Positions 1 to 11,640 of a stretch of DNA of 64,000 nt are shown in pieces. The translations under genes and the position numbers were made by a program. The DNA is taken from contig JASJOG010000477.1 in the NCBI GenBank assembly GCA_030142905.1, positions 62,001 to 126,000 of the forward strand. Reading direction: 5' to 3'. The stretch comes from Heliopora coerulea (taxonomy: Eukaryota; Cnidaria; Anthozoa; Scleralcyonacea; Helioporidae). Every line of letters starts with the position of its first letter. Positions within the stretch are counted from its first letter, which is position 1. The notes beneath the pieces are model-generated. The model was not told where the DNA came from and ran no database searches. It saw only the letters and a program-made list of their open reading frames with translations.

Positions 1-460
1 TATAAAACTGTCACAGGACACGAAGGAAAATCGCACATGTTGGTACGCGTATCAGCGAGTTTACGAGAGAAGGGCGTCAACGGGCAAGTACGACGTATCC
101 TTTCAAAGGATGTGAATTTACGTTCAATCTACTGTACGTTTAAGTGGAGATTTTACGGTCGTTTAGGCGTTTTAACATAGCAGTAACATTTACACTAGTG
201 TTTGCAAGAGTAAATTAGGAAAGATTTGTCCAGACAGGAAAGGGTTTACCGAGGCTAGCCTAAAGCTTTCCAGTTCAGAGGTATTCCCATGGTGAATTAA
301 ATTGTCTGTAGGTGTTGCTCAGACGTGAACAAGGAATTACGTGTTGGAAACAGGAAAAGAATAAGGAGGAAGTACAACAATTGAGCACAATGGAAATTTC
401 CCTTCACCGCCTTTTCAAGTAAGTGTCACACATTACTAGTTACTTGGGCTTAGCCATAGA

Positions 461-603
461 AAATAATACATAGGCGCGCGGATATATGGACTTTATCTTC
501 GAGTGTTCAGTACGACCTGCCACGAGTGGCGTAGACATGAGTGGCAGATCAAATTGAACACAAGAAGATAAACTCCATATCTCCAAACACCCATGTATTA
601 TTT
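461..603. mobile_element. Fold-back MITE (about 143 bp)
   Basis: The two halves are imperfect inverted copies of each other. The left half runs from aaataatacat through a tract ending in cctgccac; the right half mirrors it from gtggcag to atgtattattt. There is only a short centre and no open frame. This is the shape of a non-autonomous fold-back or MITE-type DNA element lying in an intron. Confidence 0.6.
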
Positions 604-789
604 GTTCATTTCATAAACACTAACGCATAGTCTAAAATGAGGATCAGCCATCTCGAAAGTTTTTGTCTGGCTTTGCTCTCAAAAAAGCTCAATTTGTTCG
701 CAGAAAATAAACGTCCGCCAAACAAACTGAAATCAACAAACCGCCAGTGCCACCGAGATACGAATTATAAAACACTGGATCTGATTGTT

Positions 790-1085
790 CTAATAAAATA
801 TCCCAGTGGGGGATCCAAAAGAGGGTTTAGGGGGTTTACCCCCCCCCCCTTGAGCCACAAAACAATGTGGGGATTCCTCGCCATAATCTCCATGTTCACA
901 TAATAAACTTGGCTCGCATCTTTTTTTGTTTAATTGTGCACCTTATATAAGTGATAAAGGAACCACCGTCCTTTAAAAAGCTAGAATAACCAAAGGCCTT
1001 GTTGACCAACCCATCTTCTCATAAACCTGGAACCCCAACTGGCCTGGCAAACTCCCCTTCCACAAAATCCTAGATCCGCCCCTGT
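790..1085 (-). mobile_element. Short interspersed repeat, copy 1
   Basis: About 300 bp that recurs in opposite orientation at about 33880-34170. Shared blocks include acaaaatcctagatccgcc, the C-rich and G-rich tracts, and the stretch around ttaaaaagctagaataacca, which matches the reverse complement of the other copy. It has no coding capacity. Both copies lie in intron 3 of their MOV10 copy but in opposite orientation, which argues for two independent insertions. Confidence 0.6.
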
Positions 1086-1241
1086 ATCCTACGCGGCTTT
1101 TCATTGGATCCTTGAACCAATATCTCTACATGTAAAAATATCGTATCTTTTACGTGTGACAAAATACGATTTTTCTCAGTGGCCGAAAACGTTGCATTAC
1201 ACTGAAGCTTATAAAATAACAGAATGTCTACCAGCACTTAC

Positions 1242-1646
1242 TCTGGATTAAACTTCAAGTGAACTTCATCTCGTTCAACACGATGCACGAACCCTTCATA
1301 CTCCTTCTCACGAGTGCCATCAGCCTTCACCTTTCGCACAAACAATCGGTCCCCACGAATTAACGACGGCCTGTTTTCAGCCAAGCCCGGTACGGTAAGT
1401 GCCAAACATCCCTTTGAGACTGGATTAAGTTTTGCCTCTGCCATATTGTATCGCTGTATGTCTTCCTCCATTTGCAATTCTTCGACGTGAAGGAGGACCG
1501 ACAATCTTTTACAATGTTGTTCCTCGGCTGTACTTCCATGGATAAATGTTGGTAAACTGATATCGAGACTGTCGCTCTTCCATTCGTGTCGTAACTTTTT
1601 AGGTACGGGATACGGTTTCAGTGTCACCTTGTAATCAACGCTTTGC
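1242..1646 (-). CDS. MOV10-like RNA helicase copy A, exon 3
   Basis: This 405-bp exon encodes a conserved part of the MOV10 N-terminal region, including LLHVEELQMEEDIQRYNMAE and VPGLAENRPSLIRGDRLFV. Acceptor ctatcag and donor GTAAGT bound it. It starts with one base that completes a codon from exon 2 and ends in phase 2, exactly as in copy B exon 3 (402 bp), with which it is clearly homologous. The helicase exons would lie to the left of the window. MOV10/Armitage-type proteins are UPF1-like 5'-3' RNA helicases that act in small-RNA and anti-retroelement pathways. The residues seen do not separate MOV10 from MOV10L1. Confidence 0.85.
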
Positions 1647-2295
1647 CTGATAGAAAAGTGGAAACAATTACGATCAGTATACCTGGTAATTTAATACTTC
1701 AAAGGCGAGGTCTGCAGTATTGAAATGCCGAACTGACGCTTTGTCCAAAAATAATTCAAATCTAATGGTTCACAATAAGCCCACTGTGACTGAGACTGGC
1801 AAATATATACATAGATACTGAAGTCAGGACCGTTGTCCCAGTTGTCCCCCCACCAAAAAAAAATTGCACTCCCCGGGACATATCCCTAAAAATTTCTTAT
1901 AGACTGGAGGCACTATTCCAAAGCATGTTTATTTTCCACGTTCCATGGACATTCTGAGTAGAAGCAGGAAACAGGGCTTAAAATATTCGTTTTGCAGTGC
2001 TTTTTCAGAATATCGCTGTTTCCAGCTTTAAATATACATTAACAGGCTGTTTAAGGGCGCTCTTCCGCACGCACATTTTTGACTTTACGGGCGTGCGTTT
2101 TAGCGTGCGTAATTTAATTAACTTTGCAACATTGTCATGGCGCCGTCCTGTCGTCGTAAACAACTTCATTTCTCCCGTTGAACAAGACAAAGCTGGTTGC
2201 AGTGGTTTTATAGTTTACGATGACATAAATAAAAAATGTAGAAATCGCCGAGCTCAGATAAACATTTGAGTTAGCATGGAAGCGTTAATAAAGTT

Positions 2296-5200
2296 ATGTT
2301 ATGTTATGAGGCAAGTGAAGACACTTCATACTGTTCGGACAATATTTACTGGAAGAGATGTCTTCTTTGTCAAAGCATCAAACGTCCTGCAAAAGTATTT
2401 CCACTTTCGCAAGCGTCAGCCGAGGGGATTGAACGCGTTATATTTTGTGCTGGAGTCAGAGAGTGTTTCAACGAACTTTCGTTTAAATATACCCTGGAAA
2501 GATTAAAGAACATCAACCTGAGGGAAACTGAGAAAAAAATCCTTTGGCATCGAACTTGCTGTAGTAGTTTTACAAACAAAGAGCATATCCAGCGCATCCA
2601 GAAACGTGTGTTGGATAAAAAAGATCCTGAAACGAATGAGATACCATCAGATGTGTCCCAAATTCGCCCAAGAAGATCTCACGTCGATCCAGTGGACTGG
2701 GCTAAGTGTATGTTTTGCCAGGAAGATTCTATGGGTTTGAACCAAGTTCAGACTTTCGAAACATTCAAAGAAAATACTGGAAAAGGCTTCCATTGATCCA
2801 ATGATGAGGTGCAGGCTTGCAGGTATACATGATCTAATTGCTGCAGAAGGAAAATATCACCTTAAATGCTACGCCAAGTTTCAAAGAGCCACAACTCAAC
2901 CGCAACCTAAACAAAATGATGAAAGCTGTTTCCATGAAGTTATGTCTGAACTGCAGTCTGGAATATCCGAAGGTCATATTTATTCTTTGAAGTCTGTTTG
3001 GTCATATTTTTGGGAAAAACATCAGTCCACATAGGGCTGCCAACCAGGAACTTTTAAAAGTGACCGGTTTAAAAACAAAATAAGGGAATCTGTTGGAGAT
3101 AAAGTGGTTTTCATTCAGCCGTTAAAACCTTCGGAATCATTACTTATGATATCCGCTGATTTAAGAGAAGCAGCACTACAGTCTTTACTTCAGGAATCTC
3201 AGCTAAATTGTGTGGATGGTGAAAAGAATGGTCTTTCTCTTGATGCGTTAGAAGATGTGAACATCGATACGGAGTTGCTGAGTTGGCTTTTTCGAGTAGC
3301 AACAAAAGTTCATCACGACATAAAAGCTACGCCTGGGCAAGAAACTTTCGGGAAAATTGATATGCAGAGTGCAGAAGAAATTGTTCCAGATACTTTGTAT
3401 ATGCTTACTCGTCTATTGTGCGCAGGTGAGATCGAGACGACAGATGACGGCAATGCTGAGTTGGATACCGATTTGAAACGCAAGGTTTTGAGCATCTGTC
3501 AAGATATCGTTTTTCTTGCTTCAAGGGGACGAAAACACACTCCCAAACATGTTGGCATTGGACTAACAGTGCATCAAGCCACGCGTTCGAAAGAACTTGT
3601 TCAGCTTCTTTATGCTGCGGGGCACTCCATAAGCTATGAGACAGTCCTAAGAATCGACAACTCGATCGCAAATGATACCTTGAAGAGATACTGCGATAAC
3701 GGTAACGTAGCCATTCCCTGTAATTTCACCGCAGGGTCAGACGCAGGATATACGCGTTACGCCATTGATAACATCGACATTAACGAAGAAACACTGAGTA
3801 GAATGGGGACATTCCATGCAACACAATCTGCTGCATTCCGTAGAATGGATAAGGGAGAAGAGAGGAAATTCCTAAACGTCAAGTCAAGAACAGACCGAAA
3901 CCTCCGAGCTCCGACTGATCTGCATCAGCTAGAGTCCGTTAATATGGCAAGCGACAAACCTGAACCCGTCATTTCCAATGTTGTAGAGGAGTCGTGGTAT
4001 ACCCCGGACGAACAACGCATACAGGAGTCAAACAATAAGGACTTGGCCTGGATTTTATCTCGTCTGGTGCAGTAGCAGCCCCAAGTACAGAATGTTCCTG
4101 GGTGGACCGGCTTCAATCAGCTTCTGTCAAGAAGTGATCAAACACCGACCGTTGTTGGCCTGCTCCCCATTGTTAATGCTCCGGCACATGAGTTTGAGAC
4201 GCTTTGGACTGTTATTTGTAAATGTCAAGCAATGATGCACTTAGGGCGTGATCGATACACTGTGATCACTCTAGACGAAGCGCTCTATTGCAAGGCAAAG
4301 ATGCTCCTGTGGTCGAAATCTCATGAATGCAGACATCTGGTCGTCATGCTAGGTGGTTTCCACGTACAAATGACCTTCTCGAAGGTAATCGGAAAGCACA
4401 TGGAGTCATCAGGGCTTAGCGACATGTGGAAGGAAAGTGGAGTTTTTGGGGAGAGCACTGCGGAGAGCATCCTAAACGGGAAGGTCTGGAACCGTGTGAT
4501 ACGCGCTCACAAGCTGACCTTCGAAGCCCTGTAGCGGATTTTGTGGCCTATGTTTCAAGCATGGTGTGAAGAAAATGGCAAGGGTGTCGAGGGTCATTTA
4601 AACGAAACGGTTAAGCACTGGGTGGAACAACTTGCTTTTGAACACGACGAAGAAAAACAGCTGGCTTTTACATCTGTTATTGAAGAACTCGCTGATGTTC
4701 TGACGTGGTTAGAAGAGTTGGATGCACTGCACAAAGATGATGCGACATTTTGCTATTGGTGAACCTATATGCTCTTAGTTGCCATTCTCCTCAGATTAAC
4801 GAGAGGGCTCCGGGAGGGTGATTGGGATCTCTTTCTCTCATCATTTGCTGAAATGCTTCCCTGGTTTGCTGCGTTCGACCATGGGGTACAGTGTTCCTGG
4901 CAGACATGAACATGTTGCAGCAAACCGCACCCGTGGTGTATCATGGATTCCAAGAAGGAGATTTCGTCACTAAAGAAACGACGCGTCAATTTAACCAGAT
5001 CCCAGACGACCAAGCACTTGAGCATGTAAATCGAGCTGGCAAAGTAGCCGGAAGGCTAGTTGGTATATCAAGATTAGACGCAGCAAGGGATCGTTGGTGC
5101 CTCACATACAACGAAAGAGCACAACTATCAGAAGACACCAAAACCAAGTTCAACGTCAAGAGAAGCGATGTAGATGACTACAAGGATATTGGTCCTAAGA

Positions 5201-6056
5201 GGATAAAACGTGATGAAGAAGATGTGCTCAGGCTGGTGACCCATTTCCAACGCTATGACGTGTTTCGCCAAACGGCTGACCTTGTTGTTGTTACAACGGG
5301 CAATATTGCTACAAATGACATAAAGAGCGATCTGTTGGAGACCCAAGAACGCGGAAAAGCTGCAGTTAACGATTTTGTCAAGGAGAGGCTGATCAAGAGA
5401 GAAACTAAGTTCCACGAAAAGATTAAACAGCAGAAGCTCAAGACGTTCGAAACACTCTACGTCGTCAATGTCAGAGTTGACAAGGAAAAAACAGTCCCCA
5501 TCAAGGCAGACAGAGATCTTTTCAGGCGTGTGGTAGTCGCGTTGCAATCTGGAAGAGAAGTAGACATCGGTGAACTATTGGAACGTGAACTCTCATCAGT
5601 GCCATTATCTTAGCTACATTAGACCGAAAACTGAGGAACTATGTAAGTAAGGCCGACTTAAGTCACATACTGCAAGGCGACAAAGCGCAAAAGCAAGCTC
5701 CTACGAATCTGGACCGAACATGCACTATCATCGATGGGATGGCGGCTGTACAGTCGCTGGGAAACCGTGGAAAAGCTGGAACGTTTGGCGAATGGTCTGA
5801 CAAGTTCCAGTTGTACGTCTTATCACATCTCTCTGATAAGTGCAAAAGAGTTGATGTTGTGTTTGATCGTTACCCAAATAACTCAATCAAAGCTAGGGGG
5901 GACCCGCGCAAAAAGAAAAAAGGAAGAAGCAAAGGCATCAAGAGTAAGGTTGAAAGTCGTCAGCAGAAAATTGGAAGCTGGGAAAGATTTATCGCTCTCG
6001 ATATACTCGAGAAGTATTTAGAGAAAATCGCTTTTGCCTTGCTAAAACTCTTGTGA
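2296..6056 (+). pseudogene. Decayed multi-copy-type protein gene of unknown function
   Basis: Consecutive open stretches (2296-2796, 2801-3034, 3104-4075, 4232-4534, 4541-4762, 4891-5613, 5739-6056) read like one long protein broken by frameshifts and in-frame stops (TAG ending at 3034, 4075 and 4534, TGA at 4760-4762). Features include CxxC/H clusters near the N-terminus (KRCLLCQ, WAKCMFCQED), a GIHDLIAAEGKYHLKCY block, a VVMLGGFHVQMTFSKVIG block, an NQIPDDQALEHVNRAGK block and a C-terminal FDRYPNNSIKA block. I remember such proteins as high-copy uncharacterised genes in cnidarians and molluscs, which suggests a mobile-element protein, but no catalytic family can be assigned. It is intronic in MOV10 copy A and opposite in strand. 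Confidence 0.55.
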
Positions 6057-6330
6057 GCAACAAAAAGGGAAAGGGAACTGCCAAAAACTTGGAATAGAAA
6101 ATACTGATGTTTTGAGCGAAGGGCCTTTATCAGATTTATTATAATATTACAAAAGTACTTGTGTATGTAGTGAGGTTTGAAAAGGGGACTTGGTGACATT
6201 TTTCTCTGAGAAAATTTTAAAAATTGTGTACAAAATTGAAGTCAAATTGCAGTTTTCATTATATTGAAATCTGAGTTTTCATTGAAATCTGAATTTTCAT
6301 TATATTGAAATCTGAGTTTTCATTTTATAT

Positions 6331-6364
6331 TGATATCTGAGCCCCGTCTGGGGCTCAGATATCA
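6331..6364. repeat. Perfect 15-bp stem hairpin
   Basis: tgatatctgagcccc is followed by gtct and then by its exact reverse complement. It follows several copies of an attttcattatattgaaatctgag-type direct repeat (about 6250-6330). No T-run follows, so a terminator role is not supported. Confidence 0.75.
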
Positions 6365-6721
6365 TTTTCTGAGTATCGAGCTTGAAGATCGTTCATCTAC
6401 TTCAATATATCCAAGCTCTCATGTTTCCTAAACATCAAATCTTCAACTACATGAATTTTTTCCATCTGAAAATATCACCTGGTTTTTAAATTTTAATTTT
6501 AAATATCACCTGGTTTTTAAATTACGTTTCACTCCAAATACTTCAACACAAATGGCATTTGGTCAAAATGTCAATACTCCAATTTTTCAGTTGCTCTCTA
6601 ACCCTTTAAACGCAGCAAAATATAAATAAAGCGAAACCAAAATTGATCTTATTAGCTCTTGCTGTTAAGCGTAGATAGTCCAGATAGGCAGCTATTAGTC
6701 ATGCGCTGTAAAATGCTATTC

Positions 6722-6789
6722 TGTTTATAAACAGAAAGTGTTTATAAACAGAAAGTGTTTATAAACAGAAAGTGTTTATAAACAGAAAA
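6722..6789. repeat. Four tandem copies of a 17-bp unit
   Basis: The unit tgtttataaacagaaag is repeated four times, the last copy slightly altered. Each unit contains the palindrome tgtttataaaca. It lies inside the inverted-repeat element at 6142-6945. Confidence 0.85.
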
Positions 6790-7195
6790 CAAAAAAATTT
6801 CTTGAAGAGGTGTCAGTGACTCATTTAGGCTGAAAACTGCAATTTGACTTTGAAAACTGACAATTTTTAAAATTTTCTCAGAGAAAAATGTCACCAAGTC
6901 CCCTTTTCATACCTCACTACATACACAAGTACTTTTGTAATATTAATGCACTATTTTGGTATTGTTTTACAACCTCTTTAACTTCTATAGTGGTCTGTGA
7001 TGCAATAATAATGTTTTCTGACACCTTCAAAAGTGGCTCAGTGAAGTAGTGTGAATTGAGTTCAATGTGCAGGATTTCTGCCAAATGAAACACTTACAAG
7101 CATAATAATAAACCTTTTATGACTAGCATTTTTTGTCCACATAATGAAGTTTTGGGGAAAGCCATTACCAGCAAACAATTTTAAAAAGTAAAAAG

Positions 7196-7877
7196 TAAAG
7201 CAAATTTCAGCAAGTAAGGTCTTGTAAACTCAAGATCTGAGTTGTACATCAAGACAAAGGGCAAATGAAGGTGATATTTCAAATTTATTACAAACTCATT
7301 GTCAAATCTACACTAAGATTACAAATATATAATATATAATATACAGAAATTGTGTCATCAGTAAATACAAAAGAGAGGAAGTACTAGCATATGTTCACAT
7401 CACTTGTAGGATGATTAGGATTGATTACTAGAAGAGTGTCAGTTCTTTGGTCACTTTAAGACCTCTATTCAATTCTGGTTTGTTAAATTTTATCAATAAA
7501 TAAAACTAGATCACTATAATTAAGTTTACAGGAATGAAGAATTTTAAAATTGTTATTTACTATATCCATAAAAGTAAGAGAAGATTTTGAAGGAGGAAGT
7601 GGAAGATCATTAAGATTGTTGAAGAGGTTGTTTAAGTTGACAAGGTATTTGATGCCATCACATCTACAAGCATGTGAATACATGTGAATACTTCCTCTCT
7701 TTGCTGATGACACAATTACTGTACATTATATACAGGATCACTGCTTTTTTGTAACTTTAATTTAGGTTTGATAATGAGTTTGTAATAAACTCAAAATATC
7801 ACTCTTATTTGTCTTTTGTACTGATATAGAACTCAAATTTTGGGTTTACAAGATGTTATTTTTCAGAATTTGCTTTA
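7196..7877. mobile_element. TIR element of about 680 bp
   Basis: Imperfect terminal inverted repeats of about 110 bp: the left part contains cttgtaaactcaag and tttattacaaactcattg, and the right part carries their reverse complements (caatgagtttgtaataaa-type). The interior holds no convincing gene. It fits a non-autonomous DNA transposon in intron 2 of MOV10 copy A. Confidence 0.55.
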
Positions 7878-8233
7878 TTTTTTAAAAATTTTGAGGTCCA
7901 GGCCATGAGATTACCCACCACTAAGGAATGTACCTGACAGGAGCTCCTTATCTACCAGTCGATATCTTTGATACTTCCTGCTGTTAATTACCTAATCTAG
8001 ATGACCAAAAATTGCTCTCTCAGACCAGATGAAACTACTAGACTTTCTTGTCCTATTCAGTCTATCAAAACCTACCACAGCTGTCAAGCAGCTTCCATGT
8101 TCTGATGACATAATTATTAAATCTAACTCATTCTGCAGCCAAAATAATTTTGAAAGGTATCAAAAAAGGAGTTCAACTTGACCCACAAATGGGACAAAAT
8201 AGCATCATAATATAACCAGTTAGGACTACTTAC

Positions 8234-8725
8234 ATTGGAAGTTTCTCACCCTTAATACAATCAACGTTTGGGTCAAAACGTAGAGGCTCTGGCTTTTCAT
8301 AAGGTACTGTTGGTTGCAACTCATTTACCACATCATTTCTGAAGTCTACCTTCACAAACTTCACAATATGGAAGGGATCACCTGTTCCACATCGGAACCA
8401 AAATGCAACAACCACATGAAATACTCCTGGGTTGTGTTCATTAATTGTCACTGGAATGGTTATTGGAGATCTTGAATTGCCAGCTAACTCCACCTGACTT
8501 GAAATTTCCTTTCCCATAAAGTCATAACCAACATAATCAACATTAAAGTCAGTAGTGGTGCCAAGAACAACACATCCAAAAGAATGCCTCCGGTTACTTT
8601 GATTTATTACTGTAAGCTCCACTTCTTTAAGTTCCCCAACATCGGGAATTCCCAAATCAATGACTCCATTTTTATCTGATTCTGGTAAAATTGAGATATC
8701 ACCCTTGTCTTGAGCTAAGTGAGTC
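8234..8725 (-). CDS. MOV10-like RNA helicase copy A, exon 2
   Basis: A 492-bp exon with acceptor attgcag and donor GTAAGT. It encodes the beta-rich N-terminal domain, including LTVINQSNRRHSFGCVVLG and DPFHIVKFVKVDF. It aligns with copy B exon 2 (LTVRNESYCEVVMQCAVLG, IPFHIVKFIKAEA). The phases join exactly: exon 1 ends in AG and this exon starts with G to complete Arg; it ends in AT and exon 3 starts with G to complete Met. Confidence 0.88.
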
Positions 8726-10682
8726 CTGCAATAAAGGAACAAAAACATTAGTTACAGGTTCTAAAATTTACAGGGCTGTACCTACATAGCAATTTGTAAG
8801 GAGTGAACTTTGCCTCCCTGCCTCACAGACCTAAAACATCTTACACTGTGTTAAGTGAATAATTATACCAATAAAGGTAGTTTAGATTATATAATATGCT
8901 ATAACTATTAATAAAATTATATCTTTTATTTTTTATTATTATAGAAAAAAATTAACTATCATAATAATAAAAGTTAAAAGCATTAAGTAATATCAAAATC
9001 AGACATAAACAAAAATACATAAATATCTCATAAAGCAGTCTTAAGGACAGAAGATTTGAAATGTGATCTAAGTCAGCATAAAATTTTGTCAAATCTCAGA
9101 GTGATGTTCATCCAAATTATAGATTCATTTGAGAATGACATATCAAACACTCAGGGGTTTGATCTTCACACCCAAAACATGTCAAAAAGCATTATTTTAA
9201 TAAACTTAGCTTTACCATCTTGGTCTATTGATCTTTTACTGTGCTTCACAGATTACTTGAAGTTTAATAAACTTAAAGTTATTTCAGTTATTTATATTGA
9301 CAAATATGCTTTGCTGTTGCATCAGATAAATTAAATAGTGGACAGGGCAGGTTTGCACACTCTCACTTCATAATTATCAGCTAAGAGTCCTTTATTATTA
9401 AGTGATTTTGAAGAGCCAATCATTAGGCTGCAGCTTTGCTACCAGAATTCAACTGCTCATGTACAGTGGATCTCAATGACTTCTAAATGAACCTCACTGC
9501 AAAACAAGCAGGTTTACAAGTATGAGCTTGTCTACTTTGCTACTGAGCTAATCAAATAGTGCCCTTGTTAAGACAGGTCATTCAAAACTGGAAACAGGTA
9601 TCCACTCACTTTAAAAGAAAATCCATTCTATTTAGCATTCATGTAAAGTCCCTTGCATTCTGCTCCCTGTTTATGTACACGCCTCTATTACATAATTTTC
9701 AAGAGAGAGCAGGTATTTTGCAATGGTAAACCTTTGAATTTTCTGAATAAGAATTGTATTTCATATATATCTTTGGATCACTATGACATATCAAATGTGA
9801 CGACCATCCCAAATTGGGTCATGTCACACTTATTTCATACCTAGATATCCAAATACAAACTTCAATGTACTCAGTTCCTGTTATAGGTCCTATTACCCAA
9901 AAAAATAAATTTGAATTTTGACATAACACTGTAATCAGAAAATGCTGCCACTGAGAAGTGACTGTTTGTAACAAAAATACTGGTAAGGCAAGTGACTCTG
10001 AGTTTTTGAACAAGCATTTGATGCTGCAGGATATATAATTAATGGCATACTTCCACATCATGTTTTCATTATTTCCATGATTTTTTTCTTAATTATAACT
10101 CAAATGTATGTGCTGACATACGTTTGAGTTGGAATTTAAAAAAATCATCAAAATAATGAAAACATGACATGGCAGTGCACCATCTGTTATACATCCACCG
10201 AGAGAACAAGATATGTAGTTCACATAAATATACATTAATGCCAAGTACAAACACTGCAAGAATTCCTTTACAATCCTAATCATAATAATGCTGGTTAAAT
10301 AAATTTATAACTTATGATATCAAACAATTCTAGGCTTGGATAAACTAGCTACAGACAGTGACATAGCAAAGGGGGAGCAAGATGGAGTGGTTGCCCCCCC
10401 AATTATCTCCAAGGCCATCCTGGAGAAAATGTGAAACCGGTAGATAAGCATATGTAGGAAGAGGTTATGCTTAAGTGGTATGGTCAGATGAGTTAATATA
10501 CAGTCAAATTGTTAACTTATAAGCAAAACTGGAAGATATGATTTTTGATTTGTACGATAAATTTTCAGTTCATTCTTGTTTAAAGATCGTGGAAAACGAG
10601 TGGATCATACACCTAATTTATGTAGTATTACCAACAAAGTTTCGTGAGGTTGACTACATTCAGTGTTTTGGGTTAGATTTAC
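8726..10682 (-). other. MOV10 copy A, intron 1
   Basis: Two kilobases of AT-rich intron. The only structured element seen is the fold-back MITE at 10058-10167. The short open frames look random. Confidence 0.65.
10058..10167. mobile_element. Fold-back MITE (110 bp)
   Basis: The outer arms 10058-10087 and 10138-10167 are inverted copies (tcatgttttcattattt against aaataatgaaaacatga with small gaps). Inside is a second hairpin at 10097-10130 built on aactcaaatgtatgt. There is no coding capacity. Confidence 0.7.
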
Positions 10683-11050
10683 CTGTGCTTTACAAGCTTC
10701 TCTCTAAGTTCTAGAACCAGTTGTGCGACGTTGGTAATGGCTGTATTAACTTCATTTATTTTATAAGCCAGGTTTTTACGTGCGGAAGTTCGCCGTCCTT
10801 TGGAATTATAAACGATAGTTTCTTTGTCCTTTTTGCGAGGCCATTTGACGACTCCAATCTTTCTCAAAGAGAACAGCACACTACTAAAGTTCACGCGTCG
10901 TTCTATTGGATTAGAAAGCAGAGTCGTCCTGAATGTGTCATTGTACAACTTGCCAAGCATCGTTCTTGTCTCCGGCATCTGTTTGACCTTTTTCATGTAC
11001 GCCCAAAACATTTCAGCCACAGCAAACTGGACCTCTTGTGGTACGCGCAT
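10683..11050 (-). CDS. MOV10-like RNA helicase copy A, exon 1 with start codon
   Basis: The exon starts at ATG 11050 (MRVPQEVQFAVAEMFWAYMK) and ends at a GTAAAT donor after codons for KLVKH and AG. It aligns with copy B exon 1 (MGIPLKTQRAVAKRFWDYM), including SNPIERRVNFSSVLFSLRKI against DPTEKRVLLGQILYNLKG and the shared KDKETIVY. The matching start codons of two paralogs support this start. It is the 5' end of the copy A coding sequence. Confidence 0.85.
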
Positions 11051-11337
11051 AATGTGTACCCGTGGAAGTTACGTAGGAAACACTGTTAACAAATCTACTG
11101 AATGTCGAACTATACTCGCCACTGTAGCGCACCCAAGCGAATATAATAAATGAACGAGTAAATATCGTACAATTATGTCAAAAACTCAACTTTACATAAG
11201 GCCTTGTCAAACTACTTCACCACGTCTGTGACTACGTGGACTGAGAGATTGTATTTTATTAGTAACTTATGAGTTGACCACCGGCTGATAACGACCAATC
11301 ATGGCACAACATAAGCTGTCTTAAGTTCTGAAAGTAA
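11051..11337. other. Region upstream of MOV10 copy A
   Basis: Short stretch between the copy A start codon and the left end of the Harbinger element; it would carry the copy A promoter and 5' UTR. No core promoter motif stands out. Confidence 0.4.
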
Positions 11338-11640
11338 AGCCTGGTTTCCATATGATCGCTACGATCGCCACGATCGCTGAGATCGTTGAAAAATGATCTC
11401 AGCGATCACAGCGATCATATGGAAACAGTATGCACAGCGATCCTGGCGATCGCAGCGACTGCAGCAATCGCAGTCGCTGAGATAGAAAATTTTCTATCTC
11501 AGCGATCGCAGCGATCAATGCCAGCGATCATGACGATCGAGAGTTTTAATGGCAACATAAACCAACAATCTGAACGATCTCAGCGATCGTGATATATCCC
11601 ACAATACCATGCGCGAACTTCTGAACTTTCTCAAATCAAA

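Larger units (their letters stand above)
1..1241 (-). other. MOV10 copy A, intron 3 (partial)
   Basis: This is intron sequence downstream of exon 3 of MOV10 copy A; the donor GTAAGT is read on the minus strand at 1241-1236. It holds a fold-back MITE at 461-603 and a copy of a short interspersed repeat at about 790-1085. No coding sequence is recognised; the short open frames here have no family features. Confidence 0.6.
6142..6945. mobile_element. Inverted-repeat element, about 115-bp arms
   Basis: The left arm (6142-6258) and right arm (6831-6945) are near-identical inverted copies sharing acaaaagtacttgtgtatg and aaaaggggacttggtgaca. The roughly 570-bp interior has no ORF but includes a 15-bp perfect hairpin and a tandem repeat. 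It is a candidate non-autonomous DNA transposon directly after the decayed ORF family. It could instead be a rearranged end of that element. Confidence 0.6.
1647..8233 (-). other. MOV10 copy A, intron 2
   Basis: A 6.6-kb intron between exons 2 and 3. It holds the decayed plus-strand ORF family at 2296-6056, an inverted-repeat element at 6142-6945 and a second TIR element at 7196-7877. About 1650-2270 and 7880-8230 show nothing recognisable beyond AT-rich sequence. Confidence 0.7.

Noticed and set aside
6331..6364. Hairpin considered as a bacterial-type terminator
   Set aside because: There is no U-tract and this is a eukaryotic intron; recorded only as a hairpin.
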